Numbered from the stretch's first letter, positions 47,242 to 59,700 are shown. The stretch is 64,000 nt of DNA from Hypomyces perniciosus (GCA_008477525.1 SPDT01000013.1:1535501-1599500); one strand, 5' to 3'. The notes: generated from the sequence alone by a model not told the origin. Translations and numbers: made by a program.

Positions 47242-47703
47242 ATGCTTTCTACACGTCGCATCAACACGCTCACCGAACTCTGCCGCATCGAACGCATCGT
47301 CATCTCCTGCGGTTCTGATGCCGACGGTCGTGCTTTGCACCAGCTTATGGGCTCCGCCTGGACCCACTACGTTTGCAGCAACCAGTTCCTCATCGAGCTC
47401 CGCGGCCTCAGCCGTAACTATTCTCTTACCAGGGACATTATCTCCGAGGCGCAGCGTTTTGTACAATATGACCCGGAGAGCAAACGCAGCTGGAACCTGG
47501 CGTGGTTGTGTTTGATGCGGATGCGGGATGGTGGCCTGGTAAAGATGTATGCGGCTCGCGAGGCAGCGAAGGGTGAGATGTGGGGCGAGAAAACCCCAAG
47601 CGAGGCGGAGATCAAGATGCTGGCAGGGTGTTTTGAGACAGAATGGATCGCAGCGATTGAGACGATGTTGAGGCACTGGATAACGCCGCCAATTTGGCAG
47701 TGA
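47242..47703 (+). CDS. Hypothetical protein, 153 aa
   Basis: Single open frame from ATG to TGA with GC-rich, gene-like codon use that contrasts with its surroundings. The protein is mainly helical in character and has several Trp and Cys residues (TELCRIERIVISCGSDADGR near the start; AGCFETEWIAAIETMLRHW near the end). I see no signal peptide, membrane segment or known motif and do not recognise the family. An overlapping minus-strand frame (47,185-47,784) is also long, but its protein is Pro/Leu/Ser-biased as shadows of GC-rich genes are. It could be the last exon of a longer gene; I found no clear upstream exon. Confidence 0.55.
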   Translation: MLSTRRINTLTELCRIERIVISCGSDADGRALHQLMGSAWTHYVCSNQFLIELRGLSRNYSLTRDIISEAQRFVQYDPESKRSWNLAWLCLMRMRDGGLVKMYAAREAAKGEMWGEKTPSEAEIKMLAGCFETEWIAAIETMLRHWITPPIWQ

Positions 47704-50700
47704 GTGGTTGAGGTAGGGCTGATTTTGACAAGGGGTTTGGGAGCAAATGCGGGGCAATGAACATTGCATTAGATACGAGAACATGATAGAAGCATTCGGT
47801 CAATGGTCTGGGGTCCGTATATGAGTAATAACTGGTAGTATTGAGTAAGTACTGTCTAATCTGTTACAACTCTGATCTACATCACAATCACTGATTGTGC
47901 CTATCCATGTTTGTATTAGGCAAGATGGGAACAATGGCAACAGCGACATTTACGAGTACTGTTGGCCCTCAAGTGGAGGCTAGAACATGTCCTCTGCCTC
48001 CACTCCTAAGCCACTTTATTAGTCGGCTAATGCTGTGGATCTGCCATTCAAGCATCCCGTGTGACCAAATTCCGCCAAAACCATTAATAATACATACATA
48101 CACCGACACTTATACTGTTCTCTGTCTTGATAGTATCATCACACGAGCTGTTTCGTCACATAGAAGTAGGCTGATACCTCCGTAACGAAACAAAGTGGAA
48201 CCAGTGTACTTGCTAAGACCAATGGCTTGCAGTGCGTTAAACATACGTTTACGATGTTCAGGAACCTGACGCTTGGTACTTTTCAGAAGAAGGATTGCTG
48301 GCTGATGAATGAACTGATGATATAATAGCCTTATGAAATAGACGGAGGCTAGCATAAGAATGTGGAGAAGAAACGGGATTGTAGCTCGCTGAGGGAAAAT
48401 AGAATTAGGAATTACCGTTGGTTTCTCTACTTATTACAGCAATTATGGAGCGGGAATGATATTACTACATACCTACCACTGAGAACACACTCAAGTACTA
48501 ATCCACTACCAACCGTGGACTTGTTTCAAACACGGTCAAATCTCAATTCCACAATAGAGCTCAAGGGAACACAGACAAAGTCTGATATTGTTTACGGAAC
48601 TCAAGGTCATTTCGTGACCCTCTTTCAATGGATTTATTGCACCACTAGCGTTCGCCACTTTTTTGTATTGTTAACCAATGGTTCTGGAATTCTCTGAGAA
48701 TTTGCGTCTGGTGTGGCCGGAACCGGAATCGGAATCATATATTAAATGGAGCCCATATTGCCGAGTTTCCTCCCAACTCTAATGAGCTGCCAATTATCCT
48801 TCCACATGGCATATATTTTCACAAAGGCAAGTTGCACAAAGGAATAGAGGCCAGGTACGACTTCTGAGATGAAATAGCACTCAGTATAACGCGTACTCAA
48901 CCTTGCAATCACATTGCCTAGGTAGAATGCTTCATACACAATACTACTGGCGAGATCCACCGGTCATTCTATGACATGTCCAAAAGTTTCCGGGCATTAA
49001 CGTTACACTTTTTGGAAGATGGAGGGGAATAGGATTGCCGTCTTCGCCATCCCGATTTTTTACGTCATCGTTTTCCTGGAGTTGTAAATTCCCGTCTGTA
49101 ATGATGTGATCTTCGTGCACTGTAGCGTTACATTTCCATGTTGCATCAGACAACATGTCTCCTGGGGGGTTTTCTGACAAATATCTGGCAGTTACCTTAA
49201 CGGTAAGAGCGGGACGACACCTATACGGCTTCGCATTCAATTGCGAGTAAAAATATAATGGAGATTTTATTGTGTTCAAGCGCATATACGGACGGTTATA
49301 GTGGAAGCCCCACAGATCTTATCACGGAGCGACCGCCGAACCAGCGGTGGAGTCACATTATACTGATTTATCAGATTGACAGGGAGACGGAATTCACGCA
49401 AGGAGTCAATTTAAGAATTGGTGGAAGATAGAATTTGTGTGCTTGAAACTGTTGAGCAAGCCAAACACATCGTCTCCGTGACCAAGTCTCGAACCCAGTC
49501 AGAACGAGACTCAATTGGCACCGACCTTTCGACTGATGCATTACATCTCTAATACTCCAAATGACCCAAGGAGGATGTGTAGACTAAAGGAAATGATAAA
49601 AACAGTACAATTGATGACGTAAAACATCAATGGCATTTCGAATATTGATAATGGATTAAGACCGAGGGCTAAACGCCGAAATTGGCGAATAGCGCTTATA
49701 AACATGCGGCCAAGGCCGAAGACATACATAACATCTCGGGAGCAAGGATAGGGTGTGTTGGTGATGGATATGGGGCGGCATTGGTATGTGGAGGCGGAAT
49801 GACCTAAACTTAACCTCGCTGATGGTTTGTAACTAATTATTTACCCATCAGTCATCAATGGCACTCTGCTGAGACAGTGCTCCAATTGCTTGGCAAGTTG
49901 TTATCTCCGAATCACGGTGGTAGAGGCACGAATCAAAGACTGTGTGCTAGTCATGGCGACATCTTAATAATCCCGATGACATTATCCCGCTAGCCAAACG
50001 TATAATAGCGGTATAAAGTATATGGGAGAGTTCGGATATGGCTGTTACTTTAGGCCCAAGTTGTTCCTGAACGGTAGGGCTGAGTAGCAGCGACCTAAAA
50101 TAGAAGCACTAATCTAACTCCAGACCCAAAAAGAGAGAGCATGGCAGTTATTACGTGATTGCATTCAGTTTGATGTGGATTCATTCGCCATTCCCACAGT
50201 CCCTGAAAAAATAATCTTAAACAGTATATCACCGAACTTGGCACGTAGCTCAGCCACGCCTACACCTGAGGAGTATAGGTGGATGATAAAGGCCGATTGC
50301 GGCTTTAGAATTGGAATTTGAAGGACGGGATTTATACCTAATTGAATCATGGCGCTGCTAGGAATCTAAAAACTAAAGTGATTGAATATCATATGTCGTG
50401 CTCGCTGAAAACAGGGATATAAGCAATAGTAGTCCACAAGAGCGGCTCTACCCCTACCTACCACGGAATGATATTGAGACAACTGACTCAAGACCCAAGT
50501 TGCCAAGTCTTCCCGCCCACGCCTAATTCCGGCTTAATGAGTGGTACGAAATATTCGGTCCGGAAAGTACCACTCCTCCGCAATCGACTGGGCCCATTAG
50601 TGCGAATGCGGAAATTTCCCTATGTCTGGACCTTTGCATTCTTGGCAACCTTACGAGGCACTATTGTACAAGATGAGAAATCTTGTGGCCAAGCCACAAT

Positions 50701-50889
50701 GTAGAGACATGAAATGACACACGCAGCTGATCCAATGAGAGAATAGGTATTACCAATATGCTATGCTGGCTTCCGGCTGCGGTTCGAGTCCCAATCTGAC
50801 AGTACTCCTATAAAACTGATTCATGACCCTGCATCATAAAAGACATGTGCCAAATTGTAGATTGGATATCTCTATCGTCACTTCACAAA
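47704..50889. other. Long gene-poor stretch, possibly holding decayed gene fragments
   Basis: About 3.2 kb with normal base composition but no supportable gene. Candidates considered: minus-strand frames at 48,742-49,285, and 49,541-49,729, which looks like a membrane segment (FYVINCTVFIISFSLHILL). Plus-strand frames at 48,362-48,697 and 50,468-50,704 were also read. None links to another by plausible splice sites or shows a domain. 50,400-50,889 must contain the promoter of the hemerythrin-like gene. Confidence 0.4.
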
Positions 50890-51764
50890 ATGACAGCAAA
50901 CCAGCCGTTCCCTTTAATCAAAACTCCCACGTTCCAACTCCCCGATGGAGCACAGGTTAGTTAACCGGTGTCCTGAATTCCTAACAACATCAACTAATTC
51001 TAGAATACAGCCGGATATGCTACATCGCTGTGCCTCTGAGATGGCTTGCGTTCACAATATGATGTTGCGAGGACTTAACAGTATCTATCAGCAAGCCCCG
51101 CATATCAAGCCGGAGGATGCGAATTCCTTCACTCGGTATAGCATGTGCTTCTATAATCTTCTTCATGTTCACCATAACGGCGAGGAAGAAATCTTGTTTC
51201 CATGCATCGAAGAGATGACCGGAGAGAGTGGCATCATGTCACGCAACATCGAGCAGCACCAGTCATTCCACAGTGGGCTGGAAACTTACAAAAGCTATCT
51301 CGATGCCTGTATTAGTGGCAAAGAGAAATACGTTGGGTCGAAACTGGTCCAAATTATCGACTCTTTCGGCCATGACCTAGCTGCACACTTGGCGGATGAA
51401 ATCCCGACCATCCTGGATTTGAAAAAGTACGGAGACACAGCGCTGAAAGGCTTTGAGAAGAAGTTTGAGGACTGGGCAAACAAGGACGTGGTAAGTGTAT
51501 TTCTATAAGTATTCGGATGTTGGATGCAGTGGTCTCACCTGTTCCTAGGCCCAACTCAGCGTCGCCGAAACATTGACATGGGGATTTTTCAACCATGACA
51601 GGGAGTACGAGGGAGGCTTGTGGAAGAACTGGCCTCCAGCCCCGGGACCAGTAGTCTTCATTGTCCGCTGGGTTACGTACTGGAGTCACACAGATTGGTG
51701 GAAGTTTGCGTCCTGTGACCGATACGGCAAACCAAGAGGTCAACTCTATGCCACCTCGCAGTAG
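50890..51764 (+). CDS. Hemerythrin-like (HHE domain) protein, three exons
   Basis: Predicted four-helix protein binding a di-iron or similar metal centre; fungal members are poorly characterised. Exons are 50,890-50,955, 51,011-51,490 and 51,549-51,764. The introns are 55 and 58 bp, with donors GTTAGT and GTAAGT and acceptors CAG and TAG, both phase 0; a CTAAC branch site lies in intron 1. The protein is 253 residues and starts MTANQPFPLI. Likely ligands are H37, H77 and E81 in HVHHNGEEEILFP, H105 and H109 in EQHQSFH, and H148 and E152 in HLADE. The C-terminal exon carries an aromatic tail (WVTYWSHTDWWKFASCDRYG), usual in fungal homologues. An ATG-initiated reading from 50,945 would skip exon 1 and read intron 1. 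The nearest neighbours are unrelated. Confidence 0.92.
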
Positions 51765-52318
51765 GCGACATGCCTGGCGATTCAGGACTCGGTGAGCGTG
51801 TATCTCACATGTATGAATGGCACATACTTGCCTACTAGCAGCCTCTAATTTTGTTTGAGGGTCCTCGTGTATGAGAGTGAATCTGGTTTGGTCGTTCCTT
51901 TGTCTGTTCTATTCTTCACGCATCTTTTCTCTGCCTCAAAGGATAGTTAGTCTATAGATATTAATCAAAAACTAATCAATTTACTAAAGATCCGCGCAGA
52001 TGTGAGGTGAGAGCTATTGTACGTAGGAAATTAGTGGTCTAAAGTCTGAAAGTGCTATTCTAATAATATGCACCAGACCCTTCCCATAATGAATGAATGC
52101 AAAAGGTATGTTCAAAGAATTACCGCTTGCCAACCACGGCCTTATCCTCATCGACAACCGTCTTGTCGAAGCAAGGGATACAGATGCAACTACGCAAAAC
52201 GGAAGCCACCAGATAGCAGAGGCGAAGTGATCGAAGTGGTAACGTTGCATCTATGTCTAAACTCTTGCCAAAGCAAGAGTTTTTGTTTTATTACCCTATG
52301 GCTATGACTTGTATTGAT
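51765..52318. other. 3' flank of the hemerythrin-like gene
   Basis: Presumed 3' UTR and spacer. Overlapping ORFs on opposite strands at 52,014-52,307 have no recognisable content. No gene seen. Confidence 0.5.
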
Positions 52319-53082
52319 ATCAGATTGGGTATGCAACTCTCTCCTATAAATTCTTTTCTGCACTAGCAGCTGTTAGCAGCTTGTTAATGCAGGAGCTTTT
52401 ACAGGCCATAAAAAGCAGCGCAACAGCTATTAAGCTATCGCCTGACTAACAGTTAAAAAATGCAGTAAAGGCATGTTTAGAGAGTTGGCCTTATACTGCG
52501 TTGCCTACTTCAAACCGCTAGATCTAAAGATTAAATAGCCTCAGGACCAGGCTGCTTTAAATATTAGATATTAACAGGATCTGTAGCAGGTTAAGGCCCT
52601 ACTGCCTTCCCATTAACGTCTAAAAAACAGCATCAATCGCGAGGGTTTTTCTCCTATTAAAAGAGGCTGACCCCTCCTTTTTAGGGTTTTTCCCACTCAC
52701 TGCAACTGCTATTATATAGATCCTAGTTAAAAGGGGATTTTAAAGGGTTATAGAGTATATGATTTAGGGTAAAGTTATGAGAGGAATTTCTGGCTGGAAA
52801 AATCCTTCTTTTACCTGGTTTATCTAGGTATATTTATATCTATAGATACTCGACATTACGGCTTTGGCCTATATACACCGCGGCTTCTGCCGCGCCCTTT
52901 AACCCGCTGACGGGAGCTGGGCTTAACGACTTTGCCCTTGAGGCTATAAAATCCTAGATAGTGGTGGGATACTAGCCTAGGATGTCCTTTTGCCTTACTG
53001 GGATTGGTGGCCTTGCGCTATAGGACGTTAATGGGATATCATCATCATCATCATTATTATCATCATCATCAGATTGGGTATG
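52319..53082 (+). mobile_element. Retroposed insert with (ATC)n tail and 15-bp target duplication
   Basis: ATCAGATTGGGTATG occurs at 52,319-52,333 and again at 53,068-53,082. The 734 bp between them end in an (ATC)n / (ATT) tract from about 53,039, joined directly to the second duplication. A long duplication plus a simple-repeat 3' tail is the mark of non-LTR retroposition on the plus strand. The body has stops in all frames and an AT-shift consistent with mild RIP. It may be a 5'-truncated LINE or a SINE; I could not identify the family, and it does not resemble LINE1. Confidence 0.75.
53039..53070 (+). repeat. (ATC)n microsatellite
   Basis: About ten ATC/ATT units, forming the 3' tail of the retroposed insert. 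Confidence 0.9.
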
Positions 53083-54513
53083 AAGAGTACTAGGTAAAGG
53101 ACGACTCGTCAGATTTCCATCCAAGTTTCCAAGCCACTAAGCGCCACTCGGCTTCGTAATTCCGTAGGGTGGATTCTTGTTTATTAATAGTTGCCCGGTA
53201 AGCCTCAGATCGTAGCTGTCACTATCCCCAGTCTTCCTATTTTGCATGGCGTAATTCCCGCTACTGGGGCCGAACACCTATCTATTGATATATAAGCAGC
53301 CAAGCAACATGGATTACTTCTGGGCTTGCACAGGGCCAAGTATAGTTTTATCCCCGACGTTGAGATTCTATTTCGGAGATAAGGGCGGGATGACACTTCT
53401 TTGCCACGACACATAAATGTGGAGCACTTTAGCAGCCAGAGATGATTATGGGAGATGCTTACGGACAAGGTTGATAGCTTATTTGTCAGACCAACAAATG
53501 TGGGCATTTTGTGTGTGGATAAGTATTCCGTGGGGGCTTCATTTGTATGTACAAGGAGCATCTCTGGCGGATAATGCGACAGCGGTAATTTCGGCATCGG
53601 GATCCACATACCCCTGGCTCCCTAGCAACTCCGGGACACCACCTCCGGGCAGCTTTTATACGTCATTTCCTAGGGAGTGGCTCTGATAATGATGCCGCAG
53701 ATATGAAGCTGACTCGCCAATGTCAGAGCTTACAAGTTGATGTAGAAGTACCTAATCTACTTGCCTAGTTTGCAGTGATCAAGAATCTCATAGAATGCTA
53801 CAAAAATGTGTGGATATTCGAAACATCCAAAAATATCGGAACCTAGGGTATAAGCCACTTAACCTGATAGTGCTTGATCTTTGATTGCTAAGCTAAGACA
53901 CTGCGTTACATAACTTTTGTCGCATAATTTATTAGATAAAAGCTTGAAGATATCACGAGCGGCTAAGAAGAAGTAGGGCTGCGTAATGTTGGTTAAGCCT
54001 TGCGAGAAATTGCGTACTCAGTAACCCATCTCTTAACATGTATTCTACTTCTGAGGACCTTCCCTTGAACACGACTTCCATTCCCTCGACCTCCAACAAT
54101 ACCGCGTTGCATCTCGATAACCCTTGTGCACATCTCTGCTATAACGGAACAAACATGGCATCTTAGACTTCTATGGGCCCGGTCTTGGATGTGGCTAGCT
54201 CCTCCGAACATTTGGAATTAAGATTCTACACGATGGTGCGGGTTTAGATATATGGGGGGACGTCTTGGTATTAAAGGTATTATATGATTGCATAGAAGTT
54301 GACTTCGGAATATGTAAGCCTCCTGGGCCATCTAGCCGACTTCATCCTGGAGCAGGAAGAACACAGGGTGAAAATACAGCGCCGGTTGGAACCTCGCAAG
54401 CCTCTTATCAAGATGCGGATCATGCATACGCATATATCCAGTAGTAAAGTGAGACTCAGGCTACCCACGCAATAATTGGTAGCTGCCGGCAAATTGGATA
54501 TGTTTCAACCTGA
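53083..54513. other. Gene-poor spacer up to the hAT element
   Basis: Opposing ORFs at 53,205-53,609 (minus) and 53,417-53,686 (plus), and minus-strand ORFs at 53,993-54,211 and 54,280-54,492, show no domain and no splice-consistent extension. No gene supported. Confidence 0.45.
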
Positions 54514-54521
54514 GGTTGAAC

Positions 54522-55751
54522 CAGTGTGGCATCCCGATCAAAGCAATCAAACAAATCTATCAAACAAATCATCAAATCCAAGGCCCTTTATTTATCTAAA
54601 CAGCCAAATCTATAAGTAAAAATATTTAATAGATTTGATTAAATATAGTATAGATAAATTTTTATATATATATAGGGTAAAAAAAAAACTTATTAATAAA
54701 TTCAATGAATTTTATAAATAGGTTTTTAGGATTTAAACCTATGCCTTTTAACCTATTTAGGAAAAGCGCTTACTACTAAACTATATAAATTATTATTAAT
54801 AGTACTCTGTATTGTTACGGCATTAACCGTAACGCGATATCACATAACTAGTCCCTAACGCGTTTTTAGCTAGCTTTCTCGCTTTTCACGGTATAATAAT
54901 AATATTTGCCTTAACTTGCCTTTCTATGCCGTAATAAATATACTTTTTTTAAAGGGTATAAAGCATTAAACTAAATTCTAGACTTTTACTAACCCCTTTA
55001 TTTATATATAATACGCTAATAATGTATTGTATATATAAATACTACTCTATACTATGTTATTTATATAGGAATAGTTTCTTAAAGACCTAGTCTCGCAAAA
55101 AGGCTCTCGAGGTTAAATTAGCTGGATTAAAAGTAAGAGTATTGCTATTCGGGCAGTAGACCTTCTATTTATGGGTTAGCTTCGCGCTATCCATGAAGCC
55201 CCGCCAAAATACAGTGTGAACTATGGGAGCTCCAAAACGCCCCAAATACCAGATTGAAGCTCAGCGGCAGCATCCTTGTCGGCCGAGGTCATCGCGATAT
55301 TGATCAGGGTTGAAAATGCAATGTTATGTGAAGAAATCCGGGTTGTTGGCTATTCTGTGTGCAGTCGGGTCCTAGGGCGCCGTTTGTGTGGCCTCCGCGG
55401 AATCCAGTGTGCTGCACTGTATTTTACAGTAGCCCCATGGATAGCGCGGAGCTAGGCCCAAGCTGGGATAAATGTGGGCCCTTACTGCCCGAATAGCAAA
55501 AAGCTACTGTCCGAATAGCAATACTCAAAAGTAAAGGGATCTTTATCCAGGAAATAAAAAATAATAATACCTTAGGTATAATGTTAATTTATATAGTAAG
55601 ATTATTATTAATTATAGGGGAATAAGACTTTATGGTAGCTTTATTTGATAGATTTAGTTATTTGCCAAACAACCAAATCTACCTCAATCGGTCAGTCAAA
55701 CAGTCAAATCTACTACCTGGATTTGATTTGTTTGGTCGGGATGGTTCGCTA
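54522..55751. mobile_element. Small non-autonomous hAT-type transposon (E)
   Basis: Flanked by GGTTGAAC at 54,514-54,521 and 55,752-55,759, the 8-bp duplication expected of hAT transposition. The ends are CAGTGTGGCATCCCGATCAAA (left) and, reverse-complemented, TAGCGAACCATCCCGACCAAA (right). Both fit the loose hAT terminal pattern (C/T)A(A/G)NG. CAAAC/CAAATC repeats extend inward. Without the nested MITE it is about 850 bp, too short for a transposase, and it is AT-rich and RIP-like. A tRNA-like segment lies at about 54,722-54,790 on the minus strand. Confidence 0.8.
55142..55521. mobile_element. Foldback MITE nested in the hAT element, TA target
   Basis: 380 bp with ends TTGCTATTCGGGCAGTAG and, reverse-complemented, TTGCTATTCGGACAGTAG (17 of 18 identical), flanked by TA at 55,140-55,141 and 55,522-55,523. 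The inverted similarity extends well inward: GGGTTAGCTTCGCGCTATCC near 55,174 pairs imperfectly with GGATAGCGCGGAGCTAGGCCC near 55,438, so about 100 bp on each side can fold back. The unit ACTGCCCGAATAGCAA is repeated just inside the right end. TA duplication and end structure fit a Tc1/mariner-type MITE. It is GC-rich and not RIP-mutated. Confidence 0.82.
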
Positions 55752-55759
55752 GGTTGAAC

Positions 55760-56216
55760 TGTATTTCTACCTAGCTAGACCTCCTCTAGCTTCTTCCGAC
55801 CAGTCCAACTCACAATGTGTTAAGAGGCACTAGAAATTGAGCTCAGCTTTGGTTCATTGCTTAATAGAGCCCATAGGGTTAGAGTTTCTCCAAAACAAAC
55901 CCCTTACAAAACTTCTCAACAGGCTCAATACTACTACGATATACCTATAGCGTAGTGAATATATTAACGGGTATTCTCATTCAACGAATGCCTCGAGGAC
56001 TTTGTCTCTAAATTCAGACAATCAAGAAAGAGATGTAATCTTACAGCCCAGATCCGAGCATATTACCGGGCCCACCCCACATAGGTTTGAAGAAATCCGC
56101 GTTCTTGATTATAGGTCATTCAGTTGGCTCTACCAAAAGAATTACTGTTAGAATATCCCACATAGCTCCCTTCAAAGTGAATAGAAGCAGAAGTTGGTAA
56201 TGTGGAGAGTAAAGCG
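55760..56216. other. Spacer between the two hAT ends
   Basis: Normal composition. No ORF of note and no motif recognised. Confidence 0.5.
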
Positions 56217-56683
56217 CAGGGCTGTATCCCGATCAAATCAAATCAAATATTCTATTAAACAAACAAACAAATAAAGCTATTCCCAATGATCAAACAGTTA
56301 AATGTATAAGGCCTAATATTTAACTTATTTAATTAAATAATTTAGGGTAGTTTTCCTTTAGAATATTATTATTCTAGGCCTAGATATCTATAAAAAAAAA
56401 ATACATCTATATAAGCCTTAAAAGGGCTTACCTGGATATATATAGCCTGTAGTAGGAATTAAACTTATAACCTCGTTATATTAGTTATTTTTAAAGATTA
56501 TACTATTATATAAGCTTTCCTATTAATTATTAACTGTGCCCTTTATTATAATTTATATACTATATAGCCTAGCTAGCCTTTAATGTAAATCTAGCCTGGC
56601 AATACCGCTTTATATATATCGCGATACTATATATATTACTAATACCTAAATGTATTAATAATATAACTTTATTTGCATATATG
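56217..56683. mobile_element. Second hAT-type element (F), left part only
   Basis: The left end CAGGGCTGTATCCCGATCAAA matches the left end of E with the same nine-base offset before ATCCCGATC, followed by the same CAAA/CAAATC style. The right end and any 8-bp duplication of GTAAAGCG are not found, so the element is truncated, probably where family-A sequence begins. A tRNA-like segment lies at about 56,447-56,520 on the minus strand. AT-rich and RIP-like. Confidence 0.6.
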
Positions 56684-56731
56684 CCCTTAATATAATATTA
56701 TAAGAGCTCTGGAGCTTCTAGTCTCCTAATA
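56684..56731 (-). repeat. Truncated 3' LTR of gypsy element A2
   Basis: Only about the last 50 bp of the LTR are clear (AATATTATAAGAGCTCTGGAG to CTCCTAATA), followed by the GGCTGCCCCCC tract seen after the LTR at 542-803. The exact left limit is uncertain. Confidence 0.75.
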
Positions 56732-59700
56732 GGCTGCCCCCCCCTTTTATAGTATTGACCTTAATGCCAGCGAGGACCTTATATTTAACCAGCTCTTTTC
56801 CAGCTTTTAATACCTTATTATTATATTAAATAGTAACTATTTCTTATATAAACGCTTCTTTAAGCCTTAAACTTAAACACTTTAGTATATACTTAATAGC
56901 CTAAAAAGTTTTTAACTTTATAGTTTAAAAGTATACTTTTATATAATTAAATTTAAAGGGTAGCAGAGAAATCCTATATAATAAGCTAACCCTTTACTGT
57001 TAATATATAAATAATTTACTTTATTTTTCTTTTTTTAATTTACTATTATATATAAATATACTATATATATTTTTACTTTACTTTTCTTTTCTTTTATAAC
57101 TTTAATTCTTATTTACTTTTTTTTTTCTTTCTTTTTTTCCTTTTTATTTCTCCCTTTCTTTTACCCTCTCTTTCTTTATAGGCGCTTTCTTTATAAATAT
57201 TCCTTCCTTTTGCTTTTTATTACTAGCTAACCTATTATATAATAACAGTTTTTTTCTTTTAATTTAGCCTATTACTATAAATTCTTTTTTTCCTTTTATT
57301 ATAAATATTATTACTTTATAAATTTCTATAGCTAATTCTTTACTACAACTTCCTATCTAATATATTTATAACTTAGTTTTAGAACATAATAGTAATCCTA
57401 CAGTATCTAAAAACCTTAATATAGTAAACTTATCTTTACTTACAGTTAATACTATTTTAGTTATATCTCTATTAAAATACCCTCCCTTTAAAATTACTAT
57501 ACCTTTATTAATAAAATACCGCAAAGCTGCTAGTAATTTAACCTAATAGGTGTTTTTATATAAATATCACTATTAGCCACTATTAATTTACTATGAATAC
57601 CCTGCCCTATACTATTATTATTTTAACCTTTTAATTAAATAAAATATAAAATTAAAAAAAAACCTTTTTAATACTATAATAATAAATATAAGTTTTATAT
57701 AATTAAAAAGTAAAACTTTTTATATTAATTTATATTATATTAGCTGCTTTTGAAAAATATTTTTATTGCTTTTTAAATACTAAATTATATAATCTAATTG
57801 CCTATTAATTTATTAATATTATTAAACTATTAATTTAATACTTTTAAAAATCCTTTATTAATAAAGTAAAGACTTTAATATTATTTTTTTATTATATAAT
57901 AGCAGCTAATAAAAACCTAGTCTATAATAATATTATTATAAATCTAATATAAAAAGAACTTTATATTAATGCAATAAAAGTTAAGCTTAATTACAAAGTA
58001 AAAAAAAAAAAGTCTATAGTAAATAAATAGTATTACCGCTAAAATTTAAAGCGCTTAAACCTTTAAGTTACTCTCAATTAAGCAAACTCTCTTACTACTA
58101 TTACTGTTATTATATATACTTTTATTCCAGTATATATTTCTTTATTTATAATAGCAATTCCCTATTAATTACTATATAGTATATTGGTATATTAAAATTC
58201 CTATATTTCTTTAAATATATCTTATTACTATCAAAAATTATAATAAAGTATTATTTAAAGATAAAAGAATTAATTATTATTTAATAATAATATTACTGCT
58301 TATTTACTGCAAGATATATACTGTTGCGAGTTTATTTTTTATTTTTAATTAATTAGTTAAAACTATATAATACCCCACTCTTTTTAACTTTATAACGTTT
58401 AATAATAATAACTAGTGATTTACTAGTAAATTACTGCTTATATTTTTAAATTAATTTAATATTAATAAAATTACTTTTCTTTTATTAAATATTATTAATC
58501 TTTAAATAATTTTTCCATTTAATGAAATATAAGCATTATATCCCTTTATATTTATAATTAATAATTCTTTTAACTTTAAATATTTTTTTAGCGCTAAAAA
58601 GGTAATCTATTAGCTTAAAAGGTTCTCTTTTACAGCTATAATACAGTTTAAGATTTATAATATTAAAAACATTATAAATTTTAATAAAAGAATAAAAGAT
58701 AAATTTAATATACTAATTTACTTATTCTAATTTAATATTTAATCTAGTAAAGACTAATATACTTTTTAGTAAATTTCTTATTAAATTGCTAAAGTTTTCG
58801 GTATTTTATAAAAAGTAATATTTAATTGCTTATAGTAAATTTCTTTTTAAGTTAATAAATATTATATTACTTTTTATATTCTTTTTAATTTTATTATGGT
58901 ATTCATTTAATTATTTTATAAATAGTTTAAAGCTTTTCTACCTTTATAATAGTATTAATATAATATCTATAGTAAGTTAATCTATTATAACCTAAAGCGT
59001 CAGGCTTATAGCTAAGCAGTAAAAAAGCTAATAAATAACTAGTTATAGAATATTTAATACTATTATATATAAATTAAATAAAAGATAATTTTTATAGTTA
59101 ATTATCTTATTATTTACTGTAAAAGAATATAAATAATATTTTAAAGCTTAATTCTACTATTTAATTTAACTATTAGTCTATAAGTAAAAAAATAATACTA
59201 AATTACTATTTATAAGTAAGTAAATAATAAAAACTTCGCTAAAATCTAAATTTAAATAATTAATCTTTATTAAAGATAATTCTTTATAGTATTCTAAAAA
59301 TTAAATAAATATATTTTATAAAAAAGTTAATAACTCTACTATTTATAATATATACTATTATAGGTATATATAGGGTATATTTTATATATTAATTAATAAT
59401 AATAAGAATTATATTATATAAATATTTACCTTTATAGTTTAAGATTTCTAGCAAATCTAAAATAAAATCTATAGAAATTTCTTTAAAGGGTCTTTTTAGT
59501 ATTAATAATACAGTAAATTCGCTATAAAGTTAATAAGTTTTTACCTTTATTATTTAATAAATATAATATATAAATATATAGCGTTTAATATTTTACTTTA
59601 TACTTTACTAATAATATATTAATATAATATATTTTAAAGTATAATTAACTCTTTAATATTTAATAGTTGAATTATTATAAAGTAATATTAAAATCTTAAT

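Noticed and set aside
47185..47784. 199-codon minus-strand ORF over the 47,242 gene
   Set aside because: Pro/Leu/Ser-biased antisense shadow; the plus frame has better protein character. Not fully excluded.
49541..49729. Possible membrane-protein fragment on the minus strand
   Set aside because: One hydrophobic stretch only; no start, splice partners or family motif could be linked.
50760..50805. GGTTCGAGTCC, a perfect Pol III B box, suggesting a tRNA gene
   Set aside because: The flanking bases do not form a T stem and there is no A box at the right distance.
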